Assembly (NCBI GenBank): GCA_963920705.1
Contig: OY987230.1
Location: 1,736,001 to 1,800,000 of the forward strand
Source: Odiellus spinosus
Lineage: Eukaryota; Arthropoda; Arachnida; Opiliones; Phalangiidae
Reading direction: 5' to 3'
Length of the DNA stretch: 64,000 bases
Position 1 is the first letter of the stretch, and every line of letters begins with the position of its first letter. The notes below the pieces were generated by a model that saw only the letters and a program-made list of their open reading frames with translations, was not told the origin of the DNA and did not search any database. This document shows, in pieces, positions 47,468 to 60,060 of this stretch. The translations under genes were made by a program, and so were the position numbers.

Positions 47468-50402
47468 CAACGGATTTTCCAAAACTATTGTTTTTTAGAT
47501 AGACCAAAATTTGGTCTTTCGAGTGGTCTTAATTTTGTCTAAATCGCTTAAAATTCAAAAGTTTTGTGTCCATTTGAATCCAATAATCTTGGATTTTTAA
47601 GCGTTTTTGCTTAATTTTAACCAATTTTATATTTGTCACAATTTTGCAATTTAGACAAAACCAAAGTCATTCTAAAGAGCAATTAATGGACAGTCTAAAT
47701 AATAAGAGTTTTCAAAAATCCGTTGAAAAACAAGAAAAATATGGCCAATTCAAGAAATCATAGAATATCAAAATAGTCAAATTTCAGATTTTCAAAATTC
47801 GCTTTTTGATATTAGATGTTTTTTGAATTGTCCATATTTTCCATGTTTTTCAACGGATTTTCCAAAACTCTTGTTTTTTAGATAGACCAATATTTGCTCT
47901 TTCGAGTGGTCTTAATTTTGTCTAAATCGCTTAAAATTCAAAAGTTTTGTGTCCATTTGAATCCAATAATCTTGGATTTTTAAGCGTTTTTGCTTAATTT
48001 TAACCAATTTTATATTTGTCACAATTTTGCAATTTAGACAAAACCAAAGTCATTCTAAAGAGCAATTAATGGACAGTCTAAATAATAAGTTTTCAAAAAT
48101 CCGTTGAAAAACAAGAAAAATATGGCCAATTCAAGAAATCATAGAATATCAAAATAGTCAAATTTCAGATTTTCAAAATTCGCTTTTTGATATTAGATGT
48201 TTTTTGAATTGGCCATATTTTCCATGTTTTTCAACGGATTTTTGAAAACTCTTATTATTAAGACTGTCCATTAATTGCTCTTTCGAATGACTTTGTTTTT
48301 GTCTAAATTGCAAAATTGTGACAAATATAAAATTGGTTAAAATTAAGCAAAAACGCTTAAAAATCCAAGATTATTGGATTCAAATGGACACAAAACTTTT
48401 GATTTTTAAGCGATTTAGACAAAATTAAGACCACTCGAAAGAGCAAATATTGGTCTATCTGAAAATCAAGAGTTTTGGAAAATCCGTTGAAAAACATGGA
48501 AAATATGGACAATTCAAAAAACATCTAATATCAAAAAGCGAATTTTGAAAATCTGAAATTTGACTATTTTGATATTCTATGATTTCTTGAATTGGCCATA
48601 TTTTTCTTGTTTTTCAACGGATTTTTGAAAACTCTTATTATTTAAACTGTCCATTAATTGCTCTTTCGAATGACTTTGTTTTGTCTAAATTGCAAAATTG
48701 TGACAAATATAAAATTGGTTAAAATTAAGCAAAAACGCTTAAAAATCCAAGATTATTGGATTCAAATGGACACAAAACTTTTGATTTTTAAGCGATTTAG
48801 ACAAAATTAAGACCACTCGAAAGAGCAAATATTGGTCTATCTAAAAAACAAGAGTTTTGGAAAATCCGTTGAAAAACATGGAAAATATGGACAATTAAAA
48901 AAACATCTAATATCAAAAAGCGAATTTTGAAAATCTGAAATTTGACTATTTTGATATTGTATGATTTCTTGAATTGGCCATATTTTTCTTGTTTTTCAAC
49001 GGATTTTCCAAAACTATTGTTTTTTAGATAGACCAAAATTTGGTCTTTCGAGTGGTCTTAATTTTGTCTAAATCGCTTAAAATTCAAAAGTTTTGTGTCC
49101 ATTTGAATCCAATAATCTTGGATTTTTAAGCGTTTTTGCTTAATTTTAACCAATTTTATATTTGTCACAATTTTGCAATTTAGACAAAACCAAAGTCATT
49201 CTAAAGAGCAATTAATGGACAGTCTAAATAATAAGAGTTTTCAAAAATCCGTTGAAAAACAAGAAAAATATGGCCAATTCAAGAAATCATAGAATATCAA
49301 AATAGTCAAATTTCAGATTTTCAAAATTCGCTTTTTGATATTAGATGTTTTTTGAATTGTCCATATTTTCCATGTTTTTCAACGGATTTTCCAAAACTCT
49401 TGTTTTTTAGATAGACCAATATTTGCTCTTTCGAGTGGTCTTAATTTTGTCTAAATCGCTTAAAATTCAAAAGTTTTGTGTCCATTTGAATCCAATAATC
49501 TTGGATTTTTAAGCGTTTTTGCTTAATTTTAACCAATTTTATATTTGTCACAATTTTGCAATTTAGACAAAACCAAAGTCATTCTAAAGAGCAATTAATG
49601 GACAGTCTAAATAATAAGAGTTTTCAAAAATCCGTTGAAAAACAAGAAAAATATGGCCAATTCAAGAAATCATAGAATATCAAAATAGTCAAATTTCAGA
49701 TTTTCAAAATTCGCTTTTTGATATTAGATGTTTTTTGAATTGGCCAAATTTTCCATGTTTTTCAACGGATTTTTGAAAACTCTTATTATTAAGACTGTCC
49801 ATTAATTGCTCTTTCGAATGACTTTGTTTTTGTCTAAATTGCAAAATTGTGACAAATATAAAATTGGTTAAAATTAAGCAAAAACGCTTAAAAATCCAAG
49901 ATTATTGGATTCAAATGGACACAAAACTTTTGATTTTTAAGCGATTTAGACAAAATTAAGACCACTCGAAAGAGCAAATATTGGTCTATCTGAAAATCAA
50001 GAGTTTTGGAAAATCCGTTGAAAAACATGGAAAATATGGACAATTCAAAAAACATCTAATATCAAAAAGCGAATTTTGAAAATCTGAAATTTGACTATTT
50101 TGATATTCTATGATTTCTTGAATTGGCCATATTTTTCTTGTTTTTCAACGGATTTTTGAAAACTCTTATTATTTAAACTGTCCATTAATTGCTCTTTCGA
50201 ATGACTTTGTTTTGTCTAAATTGCAAAATTGTGACAAATATAAAATTGGTTAAAATTAAGCAAAAACGCTTAAAAATCCAAGATTATTGGATTCAAATGG
50301 ACACAAAACTTTTGAATTTTAAGCGATTTAGACAAAATTAAGACCACTCGAAAGACCAAATTTTGGTCTATCTAAAAAACAATAGTTTTGGAAAATTCGT
50401 TG
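47468..50402. repeat. Block 8: 1529-bp HOR of order aaAA / LLll
   Basis: Two copies of the unit a L a L A l A l start at 47468 and 48997; the second lacks only its last linker. Offset is 1529 bp, because copy 1 has a 2-bp loss in AATAATAAGAG near 48089. The TCATTCTAAAG variant recurs at 47671 and 49200. Two reverse arms are followed by two forward arms, and linkers flip in pairs, unlike blocks 2 and 4, where linkers flip singly. Confidence 0.82.
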
Positions 50403-53400
50403 AAAAACAAGAAAAATATGGCCAATTCAAGAAATCATAGAATATCAAAATAGTCAAATTTCAGATTTTCAAAATTCGCTTTTTGATATTAGATGTTTTT
50501 TGAATTGTCCATATTTTCCATGTTTTTCAACGGATTTTTGAAAACTCTTATTATTAAGACTGTCCATTAATTGCTCTTTCGAATGATTTTGTTTTTGTCT
50601 AAATTGCAAAATTGTGACAAATATAAAATTGGTTAAAATTAAGCAAAAACGCTTAAAAATCCAAGATTATTGGATTCAAATGGACACAAAACTTTTGATT
50701 TTTAAGCGATTTAGACAAAATTAAGACCACTCGAAAGAGCAAATATTGGTCTATCTGAAAATCAAGAGTTTTGGAAAATCCGTTGAAAAACATGGAAAAT
50801 ATGGACAATTCAAAAAACATCTAATATCAAAAAGCGAATTTTTAAAATCTGAAATTTGACTATTTTGATATTGTATGATTTCTAGAATTGGCCATATTTT
50901 TCTTGTTTTTCAACGGATTTTCCAAAACTATTGTTTTTTAGATAGACCAAAATTTGGTCTTTCGAGTGGTCTTAATTTTGTCTAAATCGCTTAAAATTCA
51001 AAAGTTTTGTGTCCATTTGAATCCAATAATCTTGGATTTTTAAGCGTTTTTGCTTAATTTTAACCAATTTTATATTTGTCACAATTTTGCAATTTAGACA
51101 AAACCAAAGTCATTCGAAAGAGCAATTAATGGACAGTCTAAATAATAAGAGTTTTCAAAAATCCGTTGAAAAACAAGAAAAATATGGCCAATTCAAGAAA
51201 TCATAGAATATCAAAATAGTCAAATTTCAGATTTTCAAAATTCGCTTTTTGATATTAGATGTTTTTTGAATTGTCCATATTTTCCATGTTTTTCAACGGA
51301 TTTTCCAAAACTCTTGTTTTTTAGATAGAGCAATATTTGCTCTTTCGAGTGGTCTTAATTTTGTCTAAATCGCTTAAAAATCAAAAGTTTTGTGTCCATT
51401 TGAATCCAATAATCTTGGATTTTTAAGCGTTTTTGCGTAATTTTAACCAATTTTATATTTGTCACAATTTTGCAATTTAGACAAAACCAAAGTCATTCGA
51501 AAGAGCAATTAATGGACAGTTTAAATAATAAGAGTTTTCAAAAATCCGTTGAAAAACATGGAAAATATGGACAATTCAAAAAACATCTAATATCAAAAAG
51601 CGAATTTTGAAAATCTGAAATTTGACTATTTTGATATTCTATGATTTCTTGAATTGGACATATTTTTCTTGTTTTTCAACGGATTTTTGAAAACTCTTAT
51701 TATTTAAACTGTCCATTAATTGCTCTTTCGAATGACTTTGTTTTGTCTAAATTGCAAAATTGTGACAAATATAAAATTGGTTAAAATTAAGCAAAAACGC
51801 TTAAAAATCCAAGATTATTGGATTCAAATGGACACAAAACTTTTGATTTTTAAGCGATTTAGACAAAATTAAGACCACTCAAAAGAGCAAATATTGGTCT
51901 ATCTGAAAATCAAGAGTTTTGGAAAATCCGTTGAAAAACATGGAAAATATGGACAATTCATAAAACATCTAATATCAAAAAGCGAATTTTTAAAATCTGA
52001 AATTTGACTATTTTGATATTGTATGATTTCTAGAATTGGCCATATTTTCCATGTTTTTCAACGGATTTTCCAAAACTCTTGATTTTCAGATAGACCAATA
52101 TTTGCTCTTTCGAGTGGTCTTAATTTTGTCTAAATCGCTTAAAATTCAAAAGTTTTGTGTCCATTTGAATCCAATAATCTTGGATTTTTAAGCGTTTTTG
52201 CTTAATTTTAACCAATTTTATATTTGTCACAATTTTGCAATTTTTCAAAAACAAAGTCATTCGAAAGAGCAATTAATGGACAGTCTTAATAATAAGAGTT
52301 TTCAAAAATCCGTTGAAAAACAAGAAAAATATGGCCAATTTGGTCTATCTAAAAAACAATAGTTTTGGAAAATCCGTTGAAAAACAAGAAAAATATGGCC
52401 AATTCAAGAAATCATACAATATCAAAATAGTCAAATTTCAGATTTTCAAAATTCGCTTTTTGATATTAGATATTTTTTGAATTGTCCATATTTTCCATGT
52501 TTTTCAACGGATTTTTGAAAACTCTTATTATTTAAACTGTCCATTAATTGCTCTTTCGAATGACTTTGGTTTTGTCTAAATTGCAAAATTGTGACAAATA
52601 TAAAATTGGTTAAAATTAAGCAAAAACGCTTAAAAATCCAAGATTATTGGATTCAAATGGACACAAAACTTTTGATTTTTAAGCGATTTAGACAAAATTA
52701 AGACCACTCGAAAGAGCAAATAATGCTCTATCTAAAAAACAATAGTTTTGGAAAATCCGTTGAAAAACAAGAAAAATATGGCCAATTCTAGAAATCATAC
52801 AATATCAAAATAGTCAAATTTCAGATTTTAAAAATTCGCTTTTTGATATTAGATGTTTTTTGAATTGTCCATATTTTCCATGTTTTTCAACTGATTTTCC
52901 AAAACTCTTGTTTTTTAGATAGATCAATATTTGCTCTTTCGAGTGGTCTTAATTTTGTCTAAATCGCTTAAAAATCAAAAGTTTTGTGTCCATTTGAATC
53001 CAATAATCTTGGATTTTTAAGCGTTTTTGCTTAATTTTAACCAATTTTATATTTGTCACAATTTTGCAATTTAGACAAAACCAAAGTCATTCGAAAGAGC
53101 AATTAATGGACAGTCTAAATAATAAGAGTTTTCAAAAATCCGTTGAAAAACAAGAAAAATATGGCCAATTCAAGAAATCATAGAATATCAAAATAGTCAA
53201 ATTTCAGATTTTCAAAATTCGCTTTTTGATATTAGATGTTTTTTGAATTGTCCATATTTTCCATGTTTTTCAACGGATTTTTGAAAACTCTTATTATTAA
53301 GACTGTCCATTAATTGCTCTTTCGAATGACTTTGTTTTTGTCTAAATTGCAAAATTGTGACAAATATAAAATTGGTTAAAATTAAGCAAAAACGCTTAAA

Positions 53401-55184
53401 AATCCAAGATTATTGGATTCAAATGGACACAAAACTTTTGATTTTTAAGCGATTTAGACAAAATTAAGACCACTCGAAAGAGCAAATATTGGTCTATCTG
53501 AAAATCAAGAGTTTTGGAAAATCCGTTGAAAAGCATGGAAAATATGGACAATTCAAAAAACATCTAATATCAAAAAGCGAATTTTTAAAATCTGAAATTT
53601 GACTATTTTGATATTGTATGATTTCTAGAATTGGCCATATTTTTCTTGTTTTTCAACGGATTTTCCAAAACTATTGTTTTTTAGATAGACCAAAATTTGG
53701 TCTTTCGAGTGGTCTTAATTTTGTCTAAATCGCTTAAAATTCAAAAGTTTTGTGTCCATTTGAATCCAATAATCTTGGATTTTTAAGCGTTTTTCTTAAT
53801 TTTAACCAATTTTATATTTGTCACAATTTTGCAATTTAGACAAAACCAAAGTCATTCGAAAGAGCAATTAATGGACAGTTTAAATAATAAGAGTTTTCAA
53901 AAATCCGTTGAAAAACATGGAAAATATGGACAATTCAAAAAACATCTAATATCAAAAAGCGAATTTTTAAAATCTGAAATTTGACTATTTTGATATTGTA
54001 TGATTTCTTGAATTGGCCATATTTTTCTTGTTTTTCAACGGATTTTCCAAAACTATTGTTTTTTAGATAGACCAAAATTTGGTCTTTCGAGTGGTCTTAA
54101 TTTTGTCTAAATCGCTTAAAATTCAAAAGTTTTGTGTCCATTTGAATCCAATAATCTTGGATTTTTAAGCGTTTTTGCTTAATTTTAACCAATTTTATAT
54201 TTGTCACAATTTTGCAATTTAGACAAAACCAAAGTCATTCGAAAGAGCAATTAATGGACAGTTTAAATAATAAGAGTTTTCAAAAATCCGTTGAAAAACA
54301 TGGAAAATATGGACAATTCAAAAAACATCTAATATCAAAAAGCGAATTTTAAAAATCTGAAATTTGACTATTTTGATATTCTATGATTTCTTGAATTGGC
54401 CATATTTTTCTTGTTTTTCAACGGATTTTTGAAAACTCTTATTATTTAGACTGTCCATTAATTGCTCTTTCGAATGACTTTGGTTTTGTCTAAATTGCCA
54501 AAACGTGACAAATATAAAATTGGTTAAAATTAAGCAAAAACGCTTAAAAATCCAAGATTATTGGATTCAAATGTACACAAAACTTTTGAATTTTAAGCGA
54601 TTTAGACAAAATTAAGACCACTCGAAAGACCAAATTTTGGTCTATCTAAAAAACAATAGTTTTGGAAAATCCGTTGAAAAACAAGAAAAATATGGCCAAT
54701 TCAAGAAATCATACAATATCAAAATAGTCAAATTTCAGATTTTAAAAATTCGCTTTTTGATATTAGATGTTTTTTGAATTGGCCATATTTTTCTTGTTTT
54801 TCAACGGATTTTTGAAAACTCTTATTATTAAGACTGTCCATTAATTGCTCTTTCGAATGACTTTGTTTTTGTCTAAATTGCAAAATTGTGACAAATATAA
54901 AATTGGTTAAAATTAAGCAAAAACGCTTAAAAATCCAAGATTATTGGATTCAAATGGACACAAAACTTTTGATTTTTAAGCGATTTAGACAAAATTTAGA
55001 CCACTCGAAAGAGCAAATATTGGTCTATCTGAAAATCAAGAGTTTTGGGAAATCCGTTGAAAAACATGGAAAATATGGACAATTCAAAAAACATCTAATA
55101 TCAAAAAGCGAATTTTGAAAATCTGAAATTTGACTATTTTGATATTCTATGATTTCTTGAATTGGCCATATTTTTCTTGTTTTT
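50403..55184. repeat. Block 9: irregular monomers with a deletion scar
   Basis: Module order: L A l a L a l A l a, a scar at 52316-52389, then L A L a L A l a l a l A L A l. No higher-order period is evident. Same-direction linker triples occur (L L L near 52435-53195; l l l near 53595-54355). No gene is seen. Confidence 0.78.
52316..52389. repeat. Truncated monomer (deletion scar)
   Basis: A linker start (ACAAGAAAAATATGGCCAATT) is joined at about 52340 directly to the last part of a forward arm (TGGTCTATCTAAAAAAC). About 310 of 383 bp are missing. The join falls at a T-rich point present in both partners, consistent with microhomology-mediated loss. It is the only large internal deletion I saw in the array. 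Confidence 0.85.
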
Positions 55185-57482
55185 CAACGGATTTTCCAAA
55201 ACTATTGTTTTTTAGATAGACCAAAATTTGGTCTTTCGAGTGGTCTTAATTTTGTCTAAATCGCTTAAAATTCAAAAGTTTTGTGTCCATTTGAATCCAA
55301 TAATCTTGGATTTTTAAGCGTTTTTGCTTAATTTTAACCAATTTTATATTTGTCACGTTTTGGCAATTTAGACAAAACCAAAGTCATTCGAAAGAGCAAT
55401 TAATGGACAGTCTAAATAATAAGAGTTTTCAAAAATCCGTTGAAAAACAAGAAAAATATGGCCAATTCAAGAAATCATAGAATATCAAAATAGTCAAATT
55501 TCAGATTTTCAAAATTCGCTTTTTGATATTAGATGTTTTTTGAATTGTCCATATTTTCCATGTTTTTTAACGGATTTTTGAAAACTCTTATTATTTAAAC
55601 TGTCCATTAATTGCTCTTTCGAATGACTTTGGTTTTGTCTAAATTGCAAAATTGTGACAAATATAAAATTGGTTAAAATTAAGCAAAAACGCTTAAAAAT
55701 CCAAGATTATTGGATTCAAATGGACACAAAACTTTTGATTTTTAAGCGATTTAGACAAAATTAAGACCACTCGAAAGACCAAATTTTGGTCTATCTAAAA
55801 AACAAGAGTTTTGGAAAATCCGTTGAAAAACATGGAAAATATGGACAATTCAAAAAACATCTAATATCAAAAAGCGAATTTTGAAAATCTGAAATTTGAC
55901 TATTTTGATATTCTATGATTTCTTGAATTGGCCATATTCTTCTTGTTTTTCAACGGATTTTTGAAAACTCTTATTATTTAAACTGTCCATTAATTGCTCT
56001 TTCGAATGACTTTGGTTTTGTCTAAATTGCCAAAACGTGACAAATATAAAATTGGTTAAAATTAAGCAAAAACGCTTAAAAATCCAAGATTATTGAATTC
56101 AAATGGACACAAAACTTTTGAATTTTAAGCGATTTAGACAAAATTAAGACCACTCGAAAGACCAAATTTTGGTCTATCTAAAAAACAATAGTTTTGGAAA
56201 ATCCGTTGAAAAACAAGAAAAATATGGCCAATTCTAGAAATCATACAATATCAAAATAGTCAAATTTCAGATTTTAAAAATTCGCTTTTTGATATTAGAT
56301 GTTTTTTGAATTGTCCATATTTTCCATGTTTTTCAACGGATTTTCCAAAACTCTTGATTTTCAGATAGACCAATATTTGCTCTTTCGAGTGGTCTTAATT
56401 TTGTCTAAATCGCTTAAAAATCAAAAGTTTTGTGTCCATTTGAATCCAATAATCTTGGATTTTTAAGCGTTTTTGCTTAATTTTAACCAATTTTATATTT
56501 GTCACGTTTTGGCAATTTAGACAAAACCAAAGTCATTCGAAAGAGCAATTAATGGACAGTCTAAATAATAAGAGTTTTCAAAAATCCGTTGAAAAACAAG
56601 AAAAATATGGCCAATTCAAGAAATCATAGAATATCAAAATAGTCAAATTTCAGATTTTCAAAATTCGCTTTTTGATATTAGATGTTTTTTGAATTGTCCA
56701 TATTTTCCATGTTTTTTAACGGATTTTTGAAAACTCTTATTATTTAAACTGTCCATTAATTGCTCTTTCGAATGACTTTGGTTTTGTCTAAATTGCAAAA
56801 TTGTGACAAATATAAAATTGGTTAAAATTAAGCAAAAACGCTTAAAAATCCAAGATTATTGGATTCAAATGGACACAAAACTTTTGATTTTTAAGCGATT
56901 TAGACAAAATTAAGACCACTCGAAAGACCAAATTTTGGTCTATCTAAAAAACAAGAGTTTTAGAAAATCCGTTGAAAAACATGGAAAATATGGACAATTC
57001 AAAAAACATCTAATATCAAAAAGCGAATTTTGAAAATCTGAAATTTGACTATTTTGATATTCTATGATTTCTTGAATTGGCCATATTCTTCTTGTTTTTC
57101 AACGGATTTTTGAAAACTCTTATTATTTAAACTGTCCATTAATTGCTCTTTCGAATGACTTTGGTTTTGTCTAAATTGCCAAAACGTGACAAATATAAAA
57201 TTGGTTAAAATTAAGCAAAAACGCTTAAAAATTAAAGATTATTGAATTCAAATGGACACAAAACTTTTGAATTTTAAGCGATTTAGACAAAATTAAGACC
57301 ACTCGAAAGACCAAATTTTGGTCTATCTAAAAAACAATAGTTTTGGAAAATCCGTTGAAAAACAAGAAAAATATGGCCAATTCTAGAAATCATACAATAT
57401 CAAAATAGTCAAATTTCAGATTTTAAAAATTCGCTTTTTGATATTAGATGTTTTTTGAATTGTCCATATTTTCCATGTTTTT
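55185..57482. repeat. 1149-bp HOR (three monomers), two copies
   Basis: Unit a L A l A L starts at 55185, 56334 and again at 57483 (1149-bp steps). Shared variants include a TTAACGG arm tip near 55568 and 56717 and CATATTCTTC at 55933 and 57082. The copies have diverged: the first reverse arm differs in its left third, and AAATCCAAG versus AAATTAAAG distinguishes them near 56083 and 57231. Confidence 0.8.
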
Positions 57483-60060
57483 CAACGGATTTTCCAAAAC
57501 TCTTGATTTTCAGATAGACCAATATTTGCTCTTTCGAGTGGTCTTAATTTTGTCTAAATCGCTTAAAAATCAAAAGTTTTGTGTCCATTTGAATCCAATA
57601 ATCTTGGATTTTTAAGCGTTTTTGCATAATTTTAACCAATTTTATATTTGTCACAATTTTGCAATTTAGACAAAAACAAAGTCATTCGAAAGAGCAATTA
57701 ATGGACAGTCTTAGTAATAAGAGTTTTCAAAAATCCGTTGAAAAACATGGAAAATATGGACAATTCAAAAAACATCTAATATCAAAAAGCGAATTTTGAA
57801 AATCTGAAATTTGACTATTTTGATATTCTATGATTTCTTGAATTGGCCATATTTTTCTTGTTTTTCAACGGATTTTTGAAAACTCTTATTATTTAGACTG
57901 TCCATTAATTGCTCTTTCGAATGACTTTGGTTTTGTCTAAATTGCAAAATTGTGACAAATATAAAATTGGTTAAAATTAAGCAAAAACGCTTAAAAATCC
58001 AAGATTATTGGATTCAAATGGACACAAAACTTTTGATTTTTAAGCGATTTAGACAAAATTAAGACCACTCGAAAGAGCAAATATTGCTCTATCTAAAAAA
58101 CAAGAGTTTTGGAAAATCCGTTGAAAAACATGGAAAATATGGACAATTCAAAAAACATCTAATATCAAAAAGCGAATTTTGAAAATCTGAAATTTGACTA
58201 TTTTGATATTCTAAGATTTCTTGAATTGGCCATATTTTTCTTGTTTTTCAACGGATTTTTGAAAACTCTTATTATTTAGACTGTCCATTAATTGCTCTTT
58301 CGAATGACTTTGGTTTTGTCTAAATTGCAAAATTGTGACAAATATAAAATTGGTTAAAATTAAGCAAAAACGCTTAAAAATCCAAGATTATTGGATTCAA
58401 ATGGACACAAAACTTTTGAATTTTAAGCGATTTAGACAAAATTAAGACCACTCGAAAGACCAAATTTTGGTCTATCTAAAAAACAATAGTTTTGGAAAAT
58501 CCGTTGAAAAACAAGAAAAATATGGCCAATTCAAGAAATCATACAATATCAAAATAGTCAAATTTCAGATTTTCAAAATTCGCTTTTTGATATTAGATGT
58601 TTTTGAATTGTCCATATTTTCCATGTTTTTCAACGGATTTTTGAAAACTCTTATTATTTAAACTGTCCATTAATTGCTCTTTCGAATGACTTTGGTTTTG
58701 TCTAAATTGCAAAATTGTGACAAATATAAAATTGGTTAAAATTAAGCAAAAACGCTTAAAAATCCAAGATTATTGGATTCAAATGGACACAAAACTTTTG
58801 AATTTTAACGATTTAGACAAAATTAAGACCACTCGAAAGAGCAAATATTGGTCTATCTAAAAAACAAGAGTTTTGGAAAATCCGTTGAAAAACATGGAAA
58901 ATATGGACAATTCAAAAAACATCTAATATCAAAAAGCGAATTTTTAAAATCTGAAATTTGACTATTTTGATATTGTATGATTTCTAGAATTGGCCATATT
59001 TTTCTTGTTTTTCAACGGATTTTCCAAAACTATTGTTTTTTAGATAGACCAAAATTTGGTCTTTCGAGTGGTCTTAATTTTGTCTAAATCGCTTAAAATT
59101 CAAAAGTTTTGTGTCCATTTGAATCCAATAATCTTGGATTTTTAAGCGTTTTTGCTTAATTTTAACCAATTTTATATTTGTCACAATTTTGCAATTTAGA
59201 CAAAACCAAAGTCATTCGAAAGAGCAATTAATGGACAGTCTAAATAATAAGAGTTTTCAAAAATCCGTTGAAAAACAAGAAAAATATGGCCAATTCAAGA
59301 AATCATAGAATATCAAAATAGTCAAATTTCAGATTTTCAAAATTCGCTTTTTGATATTAGATGTTTTTTGAATTGTCCATATTTTCCATGTTTTTCAACG
59401 GATTTTCCAAAACTCTTGTTTTTTAGATAGACCAAAATTTGGTCTTTCGAGTGGTCTTAATTTTGTCTAAATCGCTTAAAAATCAAAAGTTTTGTGTCCA
59501 TTTGAATCGAATAATCTTGGATTTTTAAGCATTTTTGCTTAATTTTAACCAATTTTATATTTGTCACAATTTTGCAATTTAGACAAAACCAAAGTCATTC
59601 GAAAGAGCAATTAATGGACAGTTTAAATAATAAGAGTTTTCAAAAATCCGTTGAAAAACATGGAAAATATGGACAATTCAAAAAACATCTAATATTAAAA
59701 AGCGAATTTTGAAAATCTGAAATTTGACTATTTTGATATTCTATGATTTCTTGAATTGGCCATATTTTTCTTGTTTTTCAACGGATTTTCCAAAACTATT
59801 GTTTTTTAGATAGACCAAAATTTGGTCTTTCGAGTGGTCTTAATTTTGTCTAAATCGCTTAAAATTCAAAAGTTTTGTGTCCATTTGAATCCAATAATCT
59901 TGGATTTTTAAGCGTTTTTGCTTAATTTTAACCAATTTTATATTTGTCACAATTTTGCAATTTAGACAAAACCAAAGTCATTCGAAAGAGCAATTAATGG
60001 ACAGTCTAAATAATAAGAGTTTTCAAAAATCCGTTGAAAAACAAGAAAAATATGGCCAAT
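56515..60060. repeat. Nine-monomer tandem duplication, copy 1
   Basis: Matches 59960-63505 with an offset of 3445 bp. Arm order is A A a A A A a a a and linker order is identical in both copies. Rare variants recur exactly: ATTAAAGATT (57231/60676), CTAAGATTTC (58211/61656), CTTAGTAAT (57710/61155) and GAATCGA (59504/62950). The only difference I noticed is one base missing near 58807 (TTTTAACG against TTTTAAGCG). The copies overlap by about 100 bp, as expected for a tandem duplication. Confidence 0.87.

Noticed and set aside
48797..49036. 79-codon open frame on the minus strand
   Set aside because: It spans an arm-linker-arm junction of ordinary satellite and depends on local variants; no conservation across copies.
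54888..55118. 76-codon open frame on the plus strand
   Set aside because: Satellite frame opened by AATTTAGACC replacing the usual AATTAAGACC near 54996; low-complexity K/I/F-rich peptide.
58467..58661. 64-codon open frame, repeated identically at 61912-62106
   Set aside because: The identity is explained by the 3445-bp DNA duplication, and the frame is open only because both copies lack one T in the linker (GATGTTTTTG). Other monomers have stops.
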